A stretch of 20,562 bases of DNA, taken from positions 4,299,996-4,320,557 of the forward strand of contig BFEA01000005.1 in assembly GCA_003427395.1 (NCBI GenBank), read 5' to 3'. This stretch comes from Chara braunii. Lineage: Eukaryota > Streptophyta > Charophyceae > Charales > Characeae. Shown here piece by piece: positions 1-9,421 of the stretch (the first letter of the stretch is position 1; each line of letters opens with the position of its first letter). A model generated the notes under the pieces. The model was given only the letters and a program-made list of their open reading frames with translations. It ran no database searches and was not told the origin of the DNA. The position numbers were made by a program, and so were the translations under genes.

Positions 1-2
1 TG

Positions 3-200
3 GAGCTGCCAGTGTCAAGACCAACAGGCAGGGGACGTCCTCCGAAACCGAAGCAGTACCTCGTTCGGTTCCGACATCACACTAATCCGAAGGAATACCA
101 GTGGTTCACCAGGGAGGAACTCATGCAGACCGCTCCTCAAGTTGTAGCCCATTACGAGAGATCTCTGCAGAAGGGAAAGCGCCCAATGATTGAAGACTGA
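3..200 (+). CDS. Ty3/gypsy pol C-terminus, chromo-like tail (partial)
   Basis: This is the last 65 or so codons of a retrotransposon polyprotein that enters from the left edge and ends at a TGA. Visible features are a basic linker (GRGRPPKPK) followed by a chromo-like fold with the QYLVRF strand, a WFTREEL helix start and a basic end. Chromo-type tails on Ty3/gypsy integrases bind chromatin marks and steer insertion (family knowledge). The minus-strand element at 17053-20050 ends in the same layout (GGRGRPQKQ, then KVRF, then WFTRTELLETAPDVV), so the two belong to related families. The tail is intact, with no stop or frameshift, unlike the other retroelement pieces in the window. It is followed 25 bases later by a polypurine tract and an LTR start, the normal 3' end order. 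The true start lies outside the window. Confidence 0.8.
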   Translation, partial: ELPVSRPTGRGRPPKPKQYLVRFRHHTNPKEYQWFTREELMQTAPQVVAHYERSLQKGKRPMIED

Positions 201-224
201 GCTTCTCAAAGGACTGTTGAAGCT

Positions 225-237
225 AAGGAGGAGGGAA
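225..237 (+). other. Polypurine tract of the left Ty3/gypsy element
   Basis: AAGGAGGAGGGAA is a 13-base all-purine run, 25 bases after the pol stop and directly before a TG dinucleotide. In LTR retroelements this tract primes plus-strand DNA synthesis and abuts the 3' LTR. Position and composition both fit. Confidence 0.65.
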
Positions 238-966
238 TGCGAGGCCACTGCCTCTATGAGCCCCATAGGGCCCCATTTTTGAAGCAAGTCGGCCTGAAGG
301 CAGGCTCGACGAGGCCCTCAGGGCCCTATTTTGGCCACCACGCAACTGAAGGAAATTCAGGCAGTTGCGCAGCGCCAGTTGGTTGAGAGAACCCAGGTCC
401 TGGGCCGCCTGTGTGAATGTATGGAAAGCAGGCCCTGGGCTGGATACGGGTACTGGGCCAAACACAGGCCAAAGGCAGTTGGGTGTATGCAACCACCTTA
501 GGCCCAAGGCCTGTTCTCATTCGTGCTGGGCCTCGGGCTACCGGGGCCTACTGGAAGCTTCCTGGGACGGGACGCAGGCAGGCCACTTCGATATAGCAAA
601 GGGCTTGCCTCCACATTCGGTATTCGGGTGCTGGCTACATGCTGCGCAAGCGCTGCTGCGCTGAAGCTCGCTGGCACTCGCGCACTCACGAGCGAGCAGG
701 AAGGAGCAGGCATCCATAGCCGAGTTGCGCTGCTGTAAGCTAGGTGTGGCGCAGGGTGGTCCTTGGGTGCAAGTGGCATCTGTGTGTTGAGGAACGAGGT
801 TGTGAGTGAGGCGAGAGACATACATGGTGCTGGAAGCGTGCGACATTGGTCGCTGTATGCTCGTACTTTAGAAAAGTTGTTGACGTAATCTTCGGCATTG
901 TAGTCTAGGCTAGATAGGATCTGCCATCTGTAGTCTGGGCGTCGAGCGCCATATAGGATATCAACA
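238..966 (+). repeat. Probable 3' LTR of the left Ty3/gypsy element
   Basis: The putative LTR starts with TG right after the polypurine tract. The right edge is my guess at a CA-ending ACA near 966; no second LTR is present in the window to fix it. The first third is strikingly rich in GGCC (about 15 in 330 bases). It contains no convincing ORF: the open frames here overlap in several directions and show no domain. A related GGCC-rich stretch lies at 12719-12960. The local string AGGCCCTGG-CTGG-ACGG is shared in order, which suggests related LTR families. Confidence 0.5.
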
Positions 967-1180
967 TTGGTTCTTCATTGATGATGATGATGAGACTTTA
1001 CCAGCATTGTCAATTATGAGCTCTTGGTGTGTTCTTATTTGGTGAAACTCGTGATGCAATTTTGCTGTTGGTTCGAGGTCACGACTATCTGGTCTTGTGT
1101 ATATGATGTTGTTTGATTGCTGAAGTTCGCTTTTGCTCATCTTCCTTGCAAAGGGAAACAAACAACAAACAAACAAAAAA
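967..1180. other. No gene recognised
   Basis: This stretch is AT-leaning DNA downstream of the LTR with a short GAT-type repeat near 979-992. I see no domain, RNA gene or terminal repeat in it. Confidence 0.4.
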
Positions 1181-1352
1181 CAAAGGAAAGGAAAGAACAA
1201 CTACCTTGCAAAAACGGTTGCCCGTTCAAAACGGGCACCTTCAGGGCTACTGGGGACTTAAACGCCCCAATCAGTTCAGGTTGCGCCATCTGGCGCTTCA
1301 CGTAGCTTTTTTTTTTTTACATCTCCTATGACTCGTTCGTCGAAGCGAACGG
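1181..1352. repeat. Multi-hairpin unit, copy A
   Basis: An A-rich leader is followed by three short perfect stems. These are GCCCGTT/AACGGGC at 1220-1236, TGGGG/CCCCA at 1251-1269 and GCGCCA/TGGCGC at 1283-1296. Then comes a 12-base T-run at 1307-1318 and a fourth stem, CGTTCG/CGAACG, near 1334-1352. The same order of leader, stems, T-run and a further stem recurs at 1561-1749 with mostly different bases but intact pairing. The strand of any transcript is unknown: the T-run would be a terminator read on plus, or an A-run if read on minus. I do not know this family. It could be a foldback transposon remnant or a structured RNA gene. Confidence 0.5.
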
Positions 1353-1385
1353 GCACCAGCTAGCTAAGAGGATTGGATCAAATGC

Positions 1386-1452
1386 CCAAATTTGGACTAA
1401 GTTATGGAGATGTGCAGAAATCGAGATTGAACTGCTTTTCTGCATTTCTGCA
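1386..1452. repeat. Two perfect inverted repeats between the hairpin units
   Basis: CCAAATTTGG is a 10-base palindrome at 1386-1395. TGCAGAAAT at 1413-1421 is matched by its exact reverse complement at 1444-1452, giving a 9-bp stem with a 22-base loop. They lie between the two copies of the multi-hairpin unit. Confidence 0.55.
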
Positions 1453-1560
1453 TAAAACACTATCCTTTTGCTAGTTGAACCTCGGCCCTAAGCAGTGAAA
1501 AGAAACGAAGGGGGAATCTCAAAAAGAAGAAGAAAAAGAAAAAATCTAGAAAAATCTAAA

Positions 1561-1749
1561 AGAAAATCTATCAAAAAGGAAAGGAAAAAAAGAAAGGAAA
1601 AAACTCACCTCAAACGTCTCCCGTTTGCGACGACACCTGCAACAGTCTTTGGGGACTATAATCCCCAGTCACTTCCCACAGCGCCACTTGGCGCTTCGTT
1701 TTCATCATCATTTTTTTTTTCTTTTTTGCCCATTGGTTTAAAGCCAACG
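1561..1749. repeat. Multi-hairpin unit, copy B
   Basis: This is the second copy of the unit at 1181-1352. An A/G-rich leader is followed by AAACG/CGTTT at 1612-1626, TGGGGA/TCCCCA with loop CTATAA at 1650-1667, and GCGCCA/TGGCGC at 1681-1694. A T-rich run follows at 1711-1727, then a last stem around 1731-1749 (CCATTGG with CCAACGG, one mismatch). The third stem keeps its sequence while its two-base loop differs. The other stems differ in sequence from copy A yet still pair, which is what selection or origin as a foldback would give. Confidence 0.5.
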
Positions 1750-1886
1750 GTTACATCACGTCTTCTCAACCACAGATCCCCAAGACGCAGCCCGAGGTTC
1801 GCGTCCTGCGGGATTCAAAAAAATAAAAAATTTTGAACATTTCATGATTTATGCGTGTCAACCTTGCGCAGAGGCTATGTTCACTA

Positions 1887-2022
1887 GCGCGGTCGATCTC
1901 GGTCGCGCGATCTTCAAGATCGGGCGGTTGAAATCGACCGCGCCCCTTCAGAGAGGGCAGCTCCAAAAGGAGCTAGCCCGGTAGGATGCATGCAATCGGG
2001 CTTGATCCCGATATCCGTCGGG
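1887..2022. repeat. Run of nested and competing stem-loops
   Basis: An 11-bp perfect stem (GCGCGGTCGAT at 1887-1897, its complement at 1933-1943) encloses a second stem, CGATCT/AGATCG. It is followed by CCCT/AGGG at 1944-1957 and AGCTCC-AAAA-GGAGCT at 1959-1974. Then come four short complementary blocks: GCCCG 1976-1980, CGGGC 1997-2001, CCCG 2007-2010 and CGGG 2019-2022. These can pair in mutually exclusive ways. No ORF or known RNA family is recognised. Confidence 0.5.
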
Positions 2023-2048
2023 TAAGAGTCAAGTGTTGTATCCTACTG

Positions 2049-2104
2049 GGCAAGCTCCTATCACAACAATGATAAGAGCAACTCTTATATATGAAGAGCT
2101 TGCC
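2049..2104. repeat. Nested perfect hairpin
   Basis: The outer stem is GGCAAGCTC at 2049-2057 with its exact complement at 2096-2104. The inner stem is ATAAGAG at 2072-2078 with CTCTTAT at 2082-2088 and loop CAA. It continues the hairpin run from 1887. Confidence 0.6.
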
Positions 2105-2655
2105 AAGTCACTTCTCCCCACCATGTCGTCGCCTTGCAGGCCCTGCCTACCTGTGGCCCTGCTGCCTCGCCTGCTTGAGGCTTTGCAGGCCCTGCTTGCT
2201 GGCCCTGGCCCATCGGTTGACCATGAGTATCAACGGCAGTCTCCAACCCTTAACAGAGCAGGCTGCTAGGTCTCTCGGCCACCGTCATGGTTTTAACCCC
2301 CGTACGACGGTCCCAAGTAGCCTCATAGGTTCTGAATAAGCTCGGGTTCAATATCCTCAATGCCCGCGCCTCCCTCTTTTTAGCCTACTTAGGCCCTAAA
2401 TCGCGTGGCTTATCAACCGCACGACATTATTTTAGGTGGAATAGTCCCACGTCCGCGTGCCTCTGCGGTCTCAACAAAAGCGAAGCACTTCCGGTTACTG
2501 CCATTACTCTCGGATGCCGCAGACGTCCGAACTAGTGTTCTAAAAGTTTTAGTTTCTCGGTCATAGGTCAGGTTTGAATAAACTTTTGGCAAACACCAGT
2601 CTCATCAAGTCCTTTAATTCAACGAAAGAGTCGAACAACGTCCGACGTTTAAAAT
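2105..2655. other. No gene recognised
   Basis: There is a short directly repeated TTGCAGGCCCTGC motif (about 2134 and 2193). The rest is GC-moderate sequence with frequent stops. Open frames here show no domain. It could be decayed LTR or retroelement leader. Confidence 0.35.
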
Positions 2656-2659
2656 CCCC

Positions 2660-2703
2660 GGCAAATACCCTGACCGGCAAATACCCTTGTCAGGGTATTT
2701 GCC
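2660..2703. repeat. Palindrome GGCAAATACCCT/AGGGTATTTGCC
   Basis: A 12-bp perfect stem with loop TGTC lies at 2676-2703. It is preceded by a direct copy of its left arm at 2660-2671. The 10-bp core of the same palindrome recurs at 8386-8409 with loop CACA. It sits just before the first recognisable codons of the integrase fragment, so it may mark a breakpoint or an element end. Confidence 0.6.
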
Positions 2704-3993
2704 CCAACAACGAGTTTGAGGAAGGAGAGATGAAGAGGTTTTTCGAGCAGAACAAGATGGAGTATATCTGGAACTGGGTATGCTCCTTTCGTGTGAAATG
2801 AGGGAAAAAAATGTCAACGAAAGAGTCCTTAAAATGCGGCCAAACTTCTTGGTAAGAGACGGACATCTGTTCACGAGGAGTAAAGGAAGGAAACCCAAGA
2901 GAGTGGTTCGTGGCGTCACTCGACAGATTGACGTTATGGCCGCCCTACATAATGGAACAGCAGGTGGCCATAGGAGTACAGATGCGACGCACCTAAAGAT
3001 ACACGATTTATATTATTGGGATAGTATGGGGAACATGATTGACACTTATTGTAAATCTTGTGTACCATGTTAGGAGCGGTCTTCCCTTAGACCTAAGGCG
3101 CCACTCCACCCAAGATATGTATGTGAGATTGGATCAGTCGTTCATCTGGAACTATTGGCAATGCCTCTAGGGATAAGTGGGTATAATTATATCTTCGATG
3201 CACATGACAATCTCTCAGGATTTGTGGATGGTAAGGCTATTCCCACGAAAACTAGGGAGGTGTTCACTCGTTGCATTGAAGAATATTACCTTCGCTATTC
3301 TTTTGTCTCAAGGTTCGTCATGGACAGGGGATCCGAATTCACTTGTACAGAAGTGAAGACGCTTTTGAGGGATAAGGTGTGATTGCCGAATATACAACTG
3401 CGGCACACACTCAGGCTAACGCCCCTACGGAAAGAGGACATAGTACCATTACGAATCTCCTCGCAAAGTGGACTGATGACAGGCCAAATCAGTGGTCAAA
3501 CTTCCTAAGAATTGCCTTCTTTGTGGAAAATATCACTGTCAAAAGGAGTACCAACTTCCCGCCAACGACGTTATGGTATGGCAAATATGCGACATTTCTT
3601 ATAGAGAGCTTCCTTAAGACCTGGAGGCGGCAAGACCTCGAGACGACGTTGTCATTTAAGGAATTACTAAGAGCACGTCAAATTGGAGCCATAGAAGATA
3701 GAGTTGAGTTCAAGAAGTGACGAGGATAGTGGCTGACAGCCGAACAAAGGACAAGTTCAAGTGGGATCAGATGGCACAAGTAAGAAAGGAGCCTCTTAAA
3801 GTGGGAGATATCGTGTTTACTGTACGACTCATCCCTGGAGAAGCAGTGGTCGAGAAAGTTGGACAAATGATGATTGGGACCGTACAGAATCGCAAGATGC
3901 GGTGAACATGGGACTTACCAGATTGAAGAATTGAGTGGAACAACATGAAAAAATTGGGTATCTGGCTCCAGATTTAAGAAGTTTGTGGCTTGA
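2704..3993 (+). pseudogene. Ty3/gypsy integrase, broken
   Basis: This is retroelement integrase, which would join element DNA to the host genome. An acidic N-terminal remnant leads to an HHCC zinc-binding domain with histidines in ALHNGTAGGH and cysteines in KSCVPC (up to 3070). The catalytic core follows. The usual first Asp in HLDLLAMP reads as Glu in HLELLAMP near 3149. The second Asp is in VMDRGSEF near 3322, and the catalytic Glu is in NAPTERGH near 3425. After the core comes a GPY/F-like tail ending KNWVSGSRFKKFVA near 3990. Defects are a TAG at 3071-3073 where the family has CQ, an indel at about 3377, further frame changes near 3718 and 3900, and an in-frame TGA at 3946. No RT precedes it, so the element is 5' truncated at the palindrome. 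Confidence 0.8.
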
Positions 3994-4265
3994 AATGAGG
4001 TGAGCATAAAACTGGCAAGTCAAATGCTCTCTGGGTATAACGGGAAAATTTTAGTATAATAGAGAGAGAGAAAAAACGCGAGTTGTCAAGTTAGAATGGT
4101 ATGATAGGTTACAGAGCAAAGATAGGTATAAGGATAAGGGTTATGTATATATATTTAGGTAGTTATGGAGGGCTATATATCTCTTGTTGTGGTTGTCTAA
4201 CCTGCTTACCCCTTGTGCTCCTGTTGTTTCTTCCTTGTTGTGCAGGCTTGATACCACCGACAGCC
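3994..4265. other. Spacer between integrase and gag
   Basis: This AT-rich spacer has a short (AG)n near 4060-4070 and a pyrimidine-rich stretch ending in TTGTTGTGCAG just before the gag start. That stretch could be read as a 3' splice site. I cannot see a clear LTR (no TG...CA pair, no primer site). Confidence 0.35.
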
Positions 4266-6562
4266 ATGCCAAGAGGGAAGGGCGGGGCAGGGCCGATGGA
4301 AGCTCCTCTAAGGGCGACCAGACAAGGGGGGCCGCAGAGAATCACCAGAGAGAACAGACCCCCTATTTTCGATGGAGGGAGTGTGGAGATGTTTTTGACC
4401 AGGTTTGAGGCTCATGCCTATCAGTATGGTTGGGTGTGGCCAGCATGTTGACTGAGGTACGAGGCAGTGGTGAGTGGGCCGAGCCTATTGCCAAATTTGC
4501 CAGAGAGTCACTTACATGGCAGGAGTTCGAGAGAAAGATGGAGGGGCTACATCCATCACCAATGGGGAGAGATGGATTACCTATGCGTTTAGATTTTTCC
4601 AACTTAGAGGAGTTTCTCTGGGCTTATATCTGTTTGCATATGAACAAAACATTTTGCCAGAATTAAGAGTTGGAGGATTCCTTCAGTTTGTGAGGAAGGT
4701 TATCAGATCGTTTGTCAGGACTATCGTAGAACGAGCCACAGACTGGGGCCATCGCAAACGTCTATTGAGGGACTACCATACTCATGAACGCAAAGCAGAG
4801 AACAAGAGAGGGGTGGAGAATAAGAGGAGACAGCTAGGAGAAGCAGAGGGACGAGCAGTGGGGCATAGCACATCTCCAAGGACACAAGGGGAGAAAAAAT
4901 AAAGGAAAGGGCACATGACTCACAAACACGAGAAGATGAAGGAACAGGCGACTGGAAAAGCGCAAAGAGGAGGAAGCTCAAGTGATCCGGAGCCATTTTC
5001 AAGCCATGTGCAGTTGCCTAACGAGTGCCCTAGGGCAGAGAGAGAGCCTTATCTGCCTTATGAGCCAATACGACAAGGTCAGCAGGTGGAGGAAATAGCA
5101 AAGGAAAGAGAACAGGCGAAGGTGGAAAGGGCAACGCGGGAGAAGGAAATCAGGATTCAACTCAGGCTCCAAAACCTGGCAGAAATGAGGAATAGGATGC
5201 AGCACAGGAAGCAGCCAGTGGAGGTGAAAGGTCGAAATACTACTCATAAGGGCGATCCTCCCCTACTCATAGAAGCTTGGGAAAACTTTGACAGGTTGAT
5301 GGAGGTTGCAGGCAGATTCACAGAGAGGCATCAGGAGATGGGGGTTACGTTAGTCTCTACAGACTTACTTAGCCTGAAAAACCTTACGAAGGAAGGTTTT
5401 GCAGCAGCGAAGGCCTCTGATGAGAAGATGGGGAGACGAGTGACGAAGGTGGCACAAGCTTCTCATGGTTAGAGGGTGGATTAGGAAAGAGAGATTGAAA
5501 ACTTGAAGGAGATGGAAAGACAAGGAAAAAAGGTGGAGGCTGTAAAAACAGAAATGGTGGATATATGGGCAGAGAATGGGGCTCTCAAATTGTTGAACCA
5601 AACCCTCAACAAAATCAATAAGGTGTTGAGGGTGCACATCCAAAGCCATCAGGCTTCATTCCAGGCAAAGGAGGTTGAATGGGAAAGGAGGCTGAAGGAC
5701 ATGGAGTTCAAGATGGAACAACAAATTCCAACAGCAGTGGTCGATTGGACTGAGGTCCAAAGCTTTTCCATTAGAAGGCCAACCAGCTCAGAACCTCTTC
5801 AAGCATCAGAAGAGGGAAGCAGGGGCACAACAGCAGATAGATGAGGATGTCCCTCTGCTTGACAAAGTCATGCTGGAACCAGAGGAAGTACTAAGAAGGA
5901 AGGAGTCTGAGGTTGGGAAGTGTGAATGGCAGGCACCAACTTCCTTGGCAACCCAGCATGTACCTTTGCCTGCGATTGGCAGACAGTTGACTGTTCAGGT
6001 TGAGGCTCCTGTGATTGCCCCAGAGAGTCATACTCGGACTGTGCAGAGAGAGTAGTCACAGGTTCCTCAGGGGACAATAACGATAGAAGAAGGCAAGGAA
6101 AACAAGATGAAGGAATCCCAAAGCTTCGCAACGCCAGAACACATGCCTCTGCTCACTAGCTTTGGAGAGGCTCTAGGGTCTTGGGCCTCCGGCTCTGAAT
6201 TAGAGAGACATGGCAATGGACAAGTGGTACAGGAGGGTGACAGAGGAGTTTGCCCTGAAACTTCAGCGATTATTCATCAGGAAGCCACCAGCCAGGCTAC
6301 AGGCACCCCCTCATCTGCACTACCCTCAGAGGAGATCAAAACAAAAGCAGTGCAAAAGAAGCCTGGGAAGTGTTTCTATTGCAAGAAGGGCAAGCACTTT
6401 TCTGATGATTGCCCCAAGTTCTATGAGGACGAGGTAAAGGGTTTTGTTACCAAAGTATCCACTGGGATTTGGAGAGATAGGAGTGGTAACTTGGTTGAGA
6501 GGTCACGAGATGGTGGTAGGGCACAATTGTACAGACAGATAGGCGAGGTGTTCATTGGCTAA
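4266..6562 (+). pseudogene. Retroelement gag with CCHC zinc knuckle, broken
   Basis: This is a Gag-type capsid/nucleocapsid protein of an LTR retroelement, about 760 codons if read through its breaks. The ATG at 4266 (context CAGCCATGCC) opens a Gly/Arg-rich start, then a capsid-like segment (FDGGSVEMF, then AEPIAKFARESLTWQEFERKM). A long charged, coiled-coil-prone middle (about 4900-5800) is rich in Glu, Lys, Arg and Gln. Near the end is a CCHC knuckle, CFYCKKGKHFSDDC (C-X2-C-X4-H-X4-C, 6371-6412), which binds RNA in this family. Frames change near 4430, 4640 and 5830. In-frame stops are TAA at 4900 and TAG at 5470, 5482 and 6053; the frame resumes with the same composition after each. No protease, RT or integrase follows. 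It could be the start of a second, truncated element. Confidence 0.75.
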
Positions 6563-7640
6563 AGTTAATAATGGGGTCCGGAAAGGTCTAAACTTAAAAC
6601 AAGAAGACTTGGAACTCAATCCTGATGGATAGTTGTATAAAGGAGGACACATGGAGGATTGGATCAAACCCATGTACATCAGTGATTTGGTGAAAAAGTC
6701 ATAGGGAATTTTCAGTCTTAGGTGTATAAAGAAGTTACACTGAAGGGAATGGTCACTAATTTTTGCTTATTCTTTTGTGTGGTGTGGAGTGTTTAAATGT
6801 TACTTGTGTATATTTCGTCGGTCCTATTAAGTAAAGTTTGGAGTATGAGAGTTATGTGTGAGCAGAGTGACAGCTACAATGACTTTTTGGACATTGCTCT
6901 TAGGACACCTTGACATTCTTTTACCTTGTACGATATTTTGATTTTTCTATAAACAGGAGTTTTTGCTTGTCTACAAAGCCCAAATTTCATATACACGTGT
7001 GGATTTCAGACACTATTGTCACAATCACCCTCAGTTTTGTGAGTTTAGTCCTAATACAAATGATTTTTGTGGTATATTCATGTAGTCAGATGATTCAAAC
7101 TGTTGAATCTTCCGTTGCACTTAAGCATACCTGTTATGATAACAGATGAAGCTTTAAAAACAAAGGAAGAGGGTGCACTATTGTTAAAAGAATGTCGCAA
7201 TGTGATTTAGAAAAGGTACTATGTTTGTGTTTTTGGTATGGTTTCATGAGAGGACAGGGATGCCCGAAGATTGGCTAACCCTCAGAAATGTGAGTGATAT
7301 TGTGAGAGCATCCAAAAAAGAGGTTATGATGATGGACAATTGTATGACTTGCAAAGATTGTACAAATGAAAGCCTGACAAGGAAAAACCAAAATTCTTGT
7401 GAGAATTATTGTGAAATATTGTGGCATTTATGATGTAATTTTGTGTGGCCCAACCTACTATGATCAAAGTAGGGAAGGTCACGACCTTGTGGATTGATGA
7501 CTTTGCTGGAAATTTTGAGAGAAGGCACTATCCCTCCACCTAGTCCCGTGGGCAGTTGGTATGTGATCCTTTATTGGCATTGAGAAAATTGAGGAATCTT
7601 GGTGATAAAAATGATGGACCACTATGAAGTCAGTCTAAGG
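6563..7640. other. AT-rich stretch without a recognised gene
   Basis: This lies directly after gag. A short continuation has a codon-like look (WIKPMYISDLVKKS near 6660-6700) and then the sequence becomes AT-rich with many stops. A 70-codon open frame at 7221-7433 shows no domain I know and is not called as a gene. Confidence 0.4.
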
Positions 7641-7656
7641 AACATATTTGAAAGGC

Positions 7657-7740
7657 CAAGCTAAGGGGCTATACTTAGCCTCACTGGGATATAACTCCCA
7701 GCGTTGGCTGCTGGCCGGAGCAACCTGGCAGCGGGCCCAT
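7657..7740. repeat. Hairpin cluster
   Basis: GCTAAG at 7660-7665 pairs with CTTAGC at 7674-7679, and the alternative GGCTA/TAGCC lies at 7667-7680. Next is CTGGGA-TATAAC-TCCCAG at 7684-7701, then a GCTGC/GCAGC stem reaching about 7732. The middle hairpin resembles the one at 1650-1667 (GGGA stem with a TATAA loop), though this may be chance. Confidence 0.4.
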
Positions 7741-8385
7741 GGCTCACCAAGGGTTAGGTCTTGAAGGGTCGGTCACTCCTTTGGAATGCCACGATAGGAA
7801 AAATCACTTATTGTTACGCAACTAACAAGGGCACCGTCGCTATATAACAACACGATGGGCTGCGGATTCGGGATGATCAACCAATCTGCGGTGGCCCAAG
7901 ATGGAGACGTAACCCACCTGTGCTAAACTCCAGGATGGGAATTTTATTATGATAAATAAATGATGTCGCTAAATTACCACCCGGGACTGAGGTGCCGTTG
8001 TATTTCGAGAGAGGTCTCGGTTAGGGCCCGCGTCCAAAGCCGTGAGCTCGTTCGCGGGATCGGGACTACGGACACCCAACGAGAAGTCGACGACGTCTAG
8101 GATGAAGGGAGAGGACTATCAGCCTGCTACCTAGAGCATATTACGCTGTAGTACATAACAGAGTATCCCCTAATTTTGAGGCCAGGATATGGAAGACCGA
8201 GGTTAAAACCATGGCAGTGGAGCACCGTGACGAGGGCAGATTGAGAAGATACCTCGAACGAAATCGACCCCGTGAATTGGATTGGTTACTTCCTCGTCAA
8301 CAAACGTGTTTTTGTTGTTCTTATAGTTTTGATTGCCCGACGCGACAGGGACATCGCTTAATAGGGTCTAGAAAAATTGTCGGCC
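7741..8385. other. No gene recognised
   Basis: Mixed-composition DNA up to the second palindrome. It contains no domain-bearing frame. The 76-codon open frame at 8211-8441 has no features and runs through the palindrome. Confidence 0.35.
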
Positions 8386-8409
8386 CAAATACCCTCACAA
8401 GGGTATTTG
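8386..8409. repeat. Second copy of the CAAATACCCT palindrome
   Basis: CAAATACCCT, loop CACA, AGGGTATTTG form a perfect 10-bp stem. The arms equal those at 2678-2701. The two copies bracket the integrase and gag block. Confidence 0.6.
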
Positions 8410-9421
8410 TGCGCATTTTTACATCTCGTAGCATTTTTTAGGATACTCGAGAGACTGTCCCATTTCTGCGTGATCATAACTAACTCTAAGACATTGGAAT
8501 AACAAGCATACCTTTTATCTGATTATAGAGTGCGTGGGCGTGCACTTTGAGGGCACGCATGGGTTCTTAGGCGGACGTCTGGTTATGTTCGTAAAAGCGA
8601 CATCGACGCCTGGTAGTGTGAACTAGAAGAGGGTTGAGAAGCAACTGTTGTAGCGCACGCAGAGTGCATTCGCGTTCGAGACTGGCATTTGATGATTCGG
8701 GTTAGGATTAAGTCACCAGATCTGTTGACTTACCTCGGACGAGAATAGGACCAGTGTGGTGCGAAGTGCCCGACTTCCTAGGTCGACCATGTTATCGATC
8801 AACGGTAGAAGTCGGGGGCGGCACCAGGAAGGACCGGCGTAAGTAGGGGGTAGTATGAATGGAAGTCGGGGTTTTCCCGACACTTAGGAAATAAAAGTAC
8901 CTTTTCATGAAGGTAGCCTACTAAGAAAGGGGGAGTCTTTGCAGCAGCGCGATTGTGTCGCATGCACGGCAACCATCACATGTACGGCAACCATAGGTAA
9001 AACTGACCTCTTCATGCAGCAGGGGCAGGTGCATAGGAGCCATAGAAATGGCTGGTGTGCCAAAGTACGGCTTTTAGCACAATCCGACAGGCGTAGGCCT
9101 GAATCAGATGTCTTCATAACCAAGACTGGGTCTCCTACACCTAGACTTGGGCCTAGCCCTATAGGTTACGACTTTGGATTGATGCTACAAAGATGCGGGG
9201 ATGGAAGCCAGCAACCGACGACGAAGGAGCAGAGGAGTAGCTTGCAAGGGGGCTAAGGGGTTGAGGGTCTCAAGGGACTATCCCCTTTGGTTACGGACTC
9301 CAATCGTGGGCCCGACAGGCAGGACCAAAAGGGAACCACTAGGCTTTTTTCTCTCCTGCTCGTTGTTTTTTTATTTTAATCTATTTATCTGGTTGTGTTC
9401 CGGTACCGGTCCGGTGCCGGC
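8410..9421. other. No gene recognised
   Basis: There is a small perfect hairpin TACCTT-TTCATG-AAGGTA near 8898-8915 and two GAAGTCGGGG motifs (about 8806 and 8862) that resemble the G-rich array at 20461-20562. Open frames have no recognisable domain. Confidence 0.35.

Noticed and set aside
365-846. Overlapping open frames of 70-107 codons in both strands
   Set aside because: They lie in the GC-rich LTR, overlap each other and carry no domain.
2029-2046. TCAAGTGTTGTATC resembles the branch-site region of U2 snRNA
   Set aside because: The match is 13 or so bases only and nothing before or after fits U2.
7221-7433. A 70-codon frame with several Cys residues
   Set aside because: Cys spacing fits no zinc-binding pattern I know and the region is AT-rich with frequent stops.
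2287-8213. CATGGTTTTAACC occurs near 2286 on plus and in inverted form near 8200-8212
   Set aside because: A 13-base match is expected several times by chance in 20 kb; flanks do not align.
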